Source: an uncultured Lachnospiraceae bacterium
Lineage (GTDB): Bacteria; Bacillota; Clostridia; Lachnospirales; Lachnospiraceae
Length of the DNA: 64,000 bases
Direction: 5' to 3'
NCBI GenBank assembly: GCA_902788035.1
Contig: CADAIL010000017.1
Span: 1 to 64,000, forward strand
The notes beneath the pieces were generated by a model that saw only the letters and a list, made by a program, of their open reading frames with translations, did not search any database and was not told the origin of the DNA. Both the position numbers and the translations under genes were made by a program. Below, piece by piece: positions 61,769 through 64,000 of this stretch. Within the stretch, counting starts at the first letter, position 1, and the number at the start of each line of letters is the position of its first letter.

Positions 61769-64000
61769 ATGAGCAGAATACGATTTATTGATGATGAGGG
61801 CACTTTTGCTATTCGTGACCCGGAAGAAATCAGCTATCTGTATTTCCCTCTGGCCGGCGAGACAGGACTTAAGAGCTCAATTACTCCTACGCTTGGCGGT
61901 GACAGCAAGCTGGATCAGGAAAGCTTTCTGCTGGAGCCGGTCAGTGCAGAAAACTTGCACATGAGCCGCAGTACGCGCAATTTCTGGTGCGTAACGGAGG
62001 ATGGCTGTTGGTCTGCGGCGGGCGTTTCTGCTGAACAGGAGGCAGCACGCTTTACACCGGATATGGATGAGAGCGAGCTTACTGCAGGATTTCTGTGGCA
62101 GACGCTGCGCCGGGAAAGCCGAAAGCTATGTCTTCGCTCTGAACTGACTTCTTTTATCCCGCCCGATGAGAATGCGGAGATCCTGCATGTCCGTATCACG
62201 AATACCGGAAACGCCACCCGGATGCTCCGGGGCATTGCGGCAATTCCTATCTATGGCAGAAGTGCGGATAATATCCGCGACCATCGCAATGTTACTTCCA
62301 TGCTGCACCGCATCCGGACAACGAAAAACGGTGTACTTGTAAAACCCACCATGTCCTTCGATGAGAAGGGTCATAGGGAGAATCGCAGGATCTACTATGT
62401 GCTGGGCAGCACAGGGACCGGTCAATGCCCGGAATCGTTTTATCCTACGCTGGACGCCTTTCTGGGTGAGGGCGGCACATTTCTTCATCCCCGGTCGGTA
62501 TATGAGCGCCTGCCCGGGAACGGAGCAGGTGCAGCCGCTGCCGGACGGGAGGCCATGGGCGGAATCGCTTTTCCCGAGATCGCTCTGAAGGCGGGAGATT
62601 GCGCAGAGTATATCGTCCTCCTTGGGGTATCGGACGATGAGGAGGAGATTGAGCGCGTGCAATCCGCTTACAGCACGTCGAAACAGGTGAGTAAGGCGCT
62701 TGAGGAGACAAAACAGTACTGGAATAAGCAGGTCAATCTTCAATTCCATACCGGCAACAGCAATTTTGACCGGTGGATGCGCTGGGTCGGCATCCAGCCG
62801 TTTTTGCGTCGCATCTTCGGCTGCTCGTTCCTTCCCCACCATGATTACGGGCGAGGAGGCAGAGGCTGGCGCGACCTGTGGCAGGACTGTCTGTCTCTCC
62901 TGCTGATGGACCCATCCGACGTGCGGGAGATGTTGATAAAAAATTACGGCGGGGTCCGCATCGACGGCACAAATGCAACAATTATCGGTGACGGCTTTGG
63001 CAATTTTATTGCAGACCGTAACGGTATCGCGCGTGTGTGGATGGACCATGCTCTATGGCCTCTGATGACCACAAAGCTGTACATTGATCAGACCGGCGAT
63101 CTGGATATCCTGAACGAAAGAGCAACTTATTTTAAAGATCAACAGGCAGCCCGCGGCACAGAAGTGGACGAACTTTGGGAAGAAAGAGACGGCAATTACC
63201 TGCGGACGGAGCAGGGAGAAATCTATGTTGGAACCGTCCTGGAACACCTGCTCATTCAGCACCTGACCGGGTTTTTTGAAGTTGGCAGCCATAATGTCTA
63301 TCGCATGCGAGGTGCAGACTGGAACGATGCTCTGGATATGGCAGGTGACCGTGGGGAGAGCGTAGCCTTTACTTTTGCCTACGCAGGCAATCTCCGTGAT
63401 CTTGCAACGCTTGTGCGTGCTTTGGGACAACGGACGGTTACACTTCCCGAGGAACTTCTGGTGCTGCTGACGGATGAACAGGAGGTGTATGAGAGCGTAA
63501 CCCAAAAAACGGAACTGCTAAGGCGATATCTTAAACTGTGCTATCACACGTTGAACGGCACTGTTATTCAGATTTCCAATGAGGAAATTGCGTCGAATCT
63601 GGAAGGAAAAGCAGACTGGCTGATGGCACATCTTCGTCGGCAGGAATGGTTGGATCTGGGAGAGAACGGTGGCTGGTTCAACAGCTACTATGATAATCAC
63701 GGACGACGAGTGGAAGGTGTTTTTGAGAGCGGTGTGCGCATGATGCTGACGGGACAGGTATTTGCCGTAATGAGCGGCACCGCGACCCCTCGTCAGGTGG
63801 AAGAGATTGCCGGAAGCGCGGACCGGTACCTTTATCGCAGGGAGATCGGCGGTTATCGATTGAACACCGATTTCCATGAACTGAAATTCGATATGGGAAG
63901 AATGTTCGGATTTGCCTACGGAGAAAAGGAGAATGGCGCAGTCTTTTCCCACATGGCGGTGATGTATGCAAATGCGCTTTATCGCCGGGGATTTGTCAAG
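61769..64000 (+). CDS. GH94-clan beta-glucoside phosphorylase, 3' end beyond the window
   Basis: The frame is open from ATG 61769 (GAGGTG 7 bases upstream) to the window end, 744 codons without a stop. The start MSRIRFIDDEGTFAIRDPEE and segments PHHDYGRGGRGWRDLWQDCL, NGIARVWMDHALWPL and the acid motif RMRGADWNDALDMAGDRGE fit the large GH94-clan phosphorylases (GH94, GH149 or GH161 types of about 900-1100 residues). No signal peptide. With GH16 glucanases on both sides of the divergent promoter, phosphorolysis of beta-1,3-gluco-oligosaccharides is the likely role, by context. The exact family cannot be fixed by eye. Confidence 0.8.
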   Translation, partial: MSRIRFIDDEGTFAIRDPEEISYLYFPLAGETGLKSSITPTLGGDSKLDQESFLLEPVSAENLHMSRSTRNFWCVTEDGCWSAAGVSAEQEAARFTPDMDESELTAGFLWQTLRRESRKLCLRSELTSFIPPDENAEILHVRITNTGNATRMLRGIAAIPIYGRSADNIRDHRNVTSMLHRIRTTKNGVLVKPTMSFDEKGHRENRRIYYVLGSTGTGQCPESFYPTLDAFLGEGGTFLHPRSVYERLPGNGAGAAAAGREAMGGIAFPEIALKAGDCAEYIVLLGVSDDEEEIERVQSAYSTSKQVSKALEETKQYWNKQVNLQFHTGNSNFDRWMRWVGIQPFLRRIFGCSFLPHHDYGRGGRGWRDLWQDCLSLLLMDPSDVREMLIKNYGGVRIDGTNATIIGDGFGNFIADRNGIARVWMDHALWPLMTTKLYIDQTGDLDILNERATYFKDQQAARGTEVDELWEERDGNYLRTEQGEIYVGTVLEHLLIQHLTGFFEVGSHNVYRMRGADWNDALDMAGDRGESVAFTFAYAGNLRDLATLVRALGQRTVTLPEELLVLLTDEQEVYESVTQKTELLRRYLKLCYHTLNGTVIQISNEEIASNLEGKADWLMAHLRRQEWLDLGENGGWFNSYYDNHGRRVEGVFESGVRMMLTGQVFAVMSGTATPRQVEEIAGSADRYLYRREIGGYRLNTDFHELKFDMGRMFGFAYGEKENGAVFSHMAVMYANALYRRGFVK

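Overview
The window reads as a chromosomal segment of an anaerobic, Gram-positive gut-type Clostridium relative, most likely Lachnospiraceae. This is inferred from gene content: a trimeric NAD-linked [FeFe] hydrogenase, S-layer-homology (SLH) surface proteins, intracellular disaccharide phosphorolysis, BioY/BioB biotin salvage, NiaR, strong AGGAGG ribosome binding sites and mid-range GC. No rRNA, tRNA, phage module, complete IS or CRISPR array was recognised.

Layout. 1-3.1 kb: a 5'-truncated HicB-type antitoxin and a GH94 disaccharide phosphorylase. 3.3-6.8 kb: a 50-residue peptide gene with a double-glycine leader (absent from long-ORF lists), then a secreted SLH protein. 6.8-9.3 kb: degV divergent from a DUF1836 regulator, and a DUF1294/alpha-beta-hydrolase fusion. 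9.6-11.2 kb: bioB-bioY under a BirA-type operator. 11.5-17.1 kb: a PdxA-family dehydrogenase, an L,D-transpeptidase, a MalY/PatB enzyme and a TlpA-like thioredoxin. 17.8-21.2 kb: a polar amino-acid ABC transporter whose binding protein is circularly permuted, translationally coupled to a DapF-fold racemase. 21.5-28.5 kb: a minus-strand run containing a five-gene Dlt-like operon that carries a fold-III PLP decarboxylase-like enzyme (ligase, decarboxylase, carrier protein, MBOAT, SGNH-like), preceded by exonuclease III and a GT2. 29.3-39.4 kb: HD protein, Mbeg1-like lipase, CDF transporter, a one-polypeptide fusion of a beta-hydroxyacid dehydrogenase with a GH13 amylase, NiaR, RsmJ, YhfC, NhaC and a histidine phosphatase. 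40-44.1 kb: hydrogenase HydC-HydB-HydA, with an abnormal 5' end on hydA. 44.5-52.6 kb: an ArAE-like protein, an XRE protein, and a LacI-controlled maltodextrin-type ABC/GH13 operon with three operators. 52.8-56.6 kb: SDR, GlpK, and a GMP synthase lacking its glutaminase domain. 56.7-64 kb: a beta-glucan locus (GH16-CBM-SLH surface enzyme, DUF624-GH16 fusion, long GH94-clan phosphorylase cut by the window end).

The genome is rich in short palindromic repeats in intergenic gaps. One family of about 190 bp (four full copies and one fragment) has terminal inverted repeats and a long hairpin whose stems differ between copies by compensating changes and whose tip is a different palindrome in each copy. 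A second MITE-like family (two copies), a GCGACAGCCCC terminator-like family and a GCGAGACTTGAA family are also present.

Themes: carbohydrate use by extracellular hydrolysis, ABC uptake and phosphorolysis; envelope modification; and several unusual in-frame gene fusions. All functions come from motif reading without searches.
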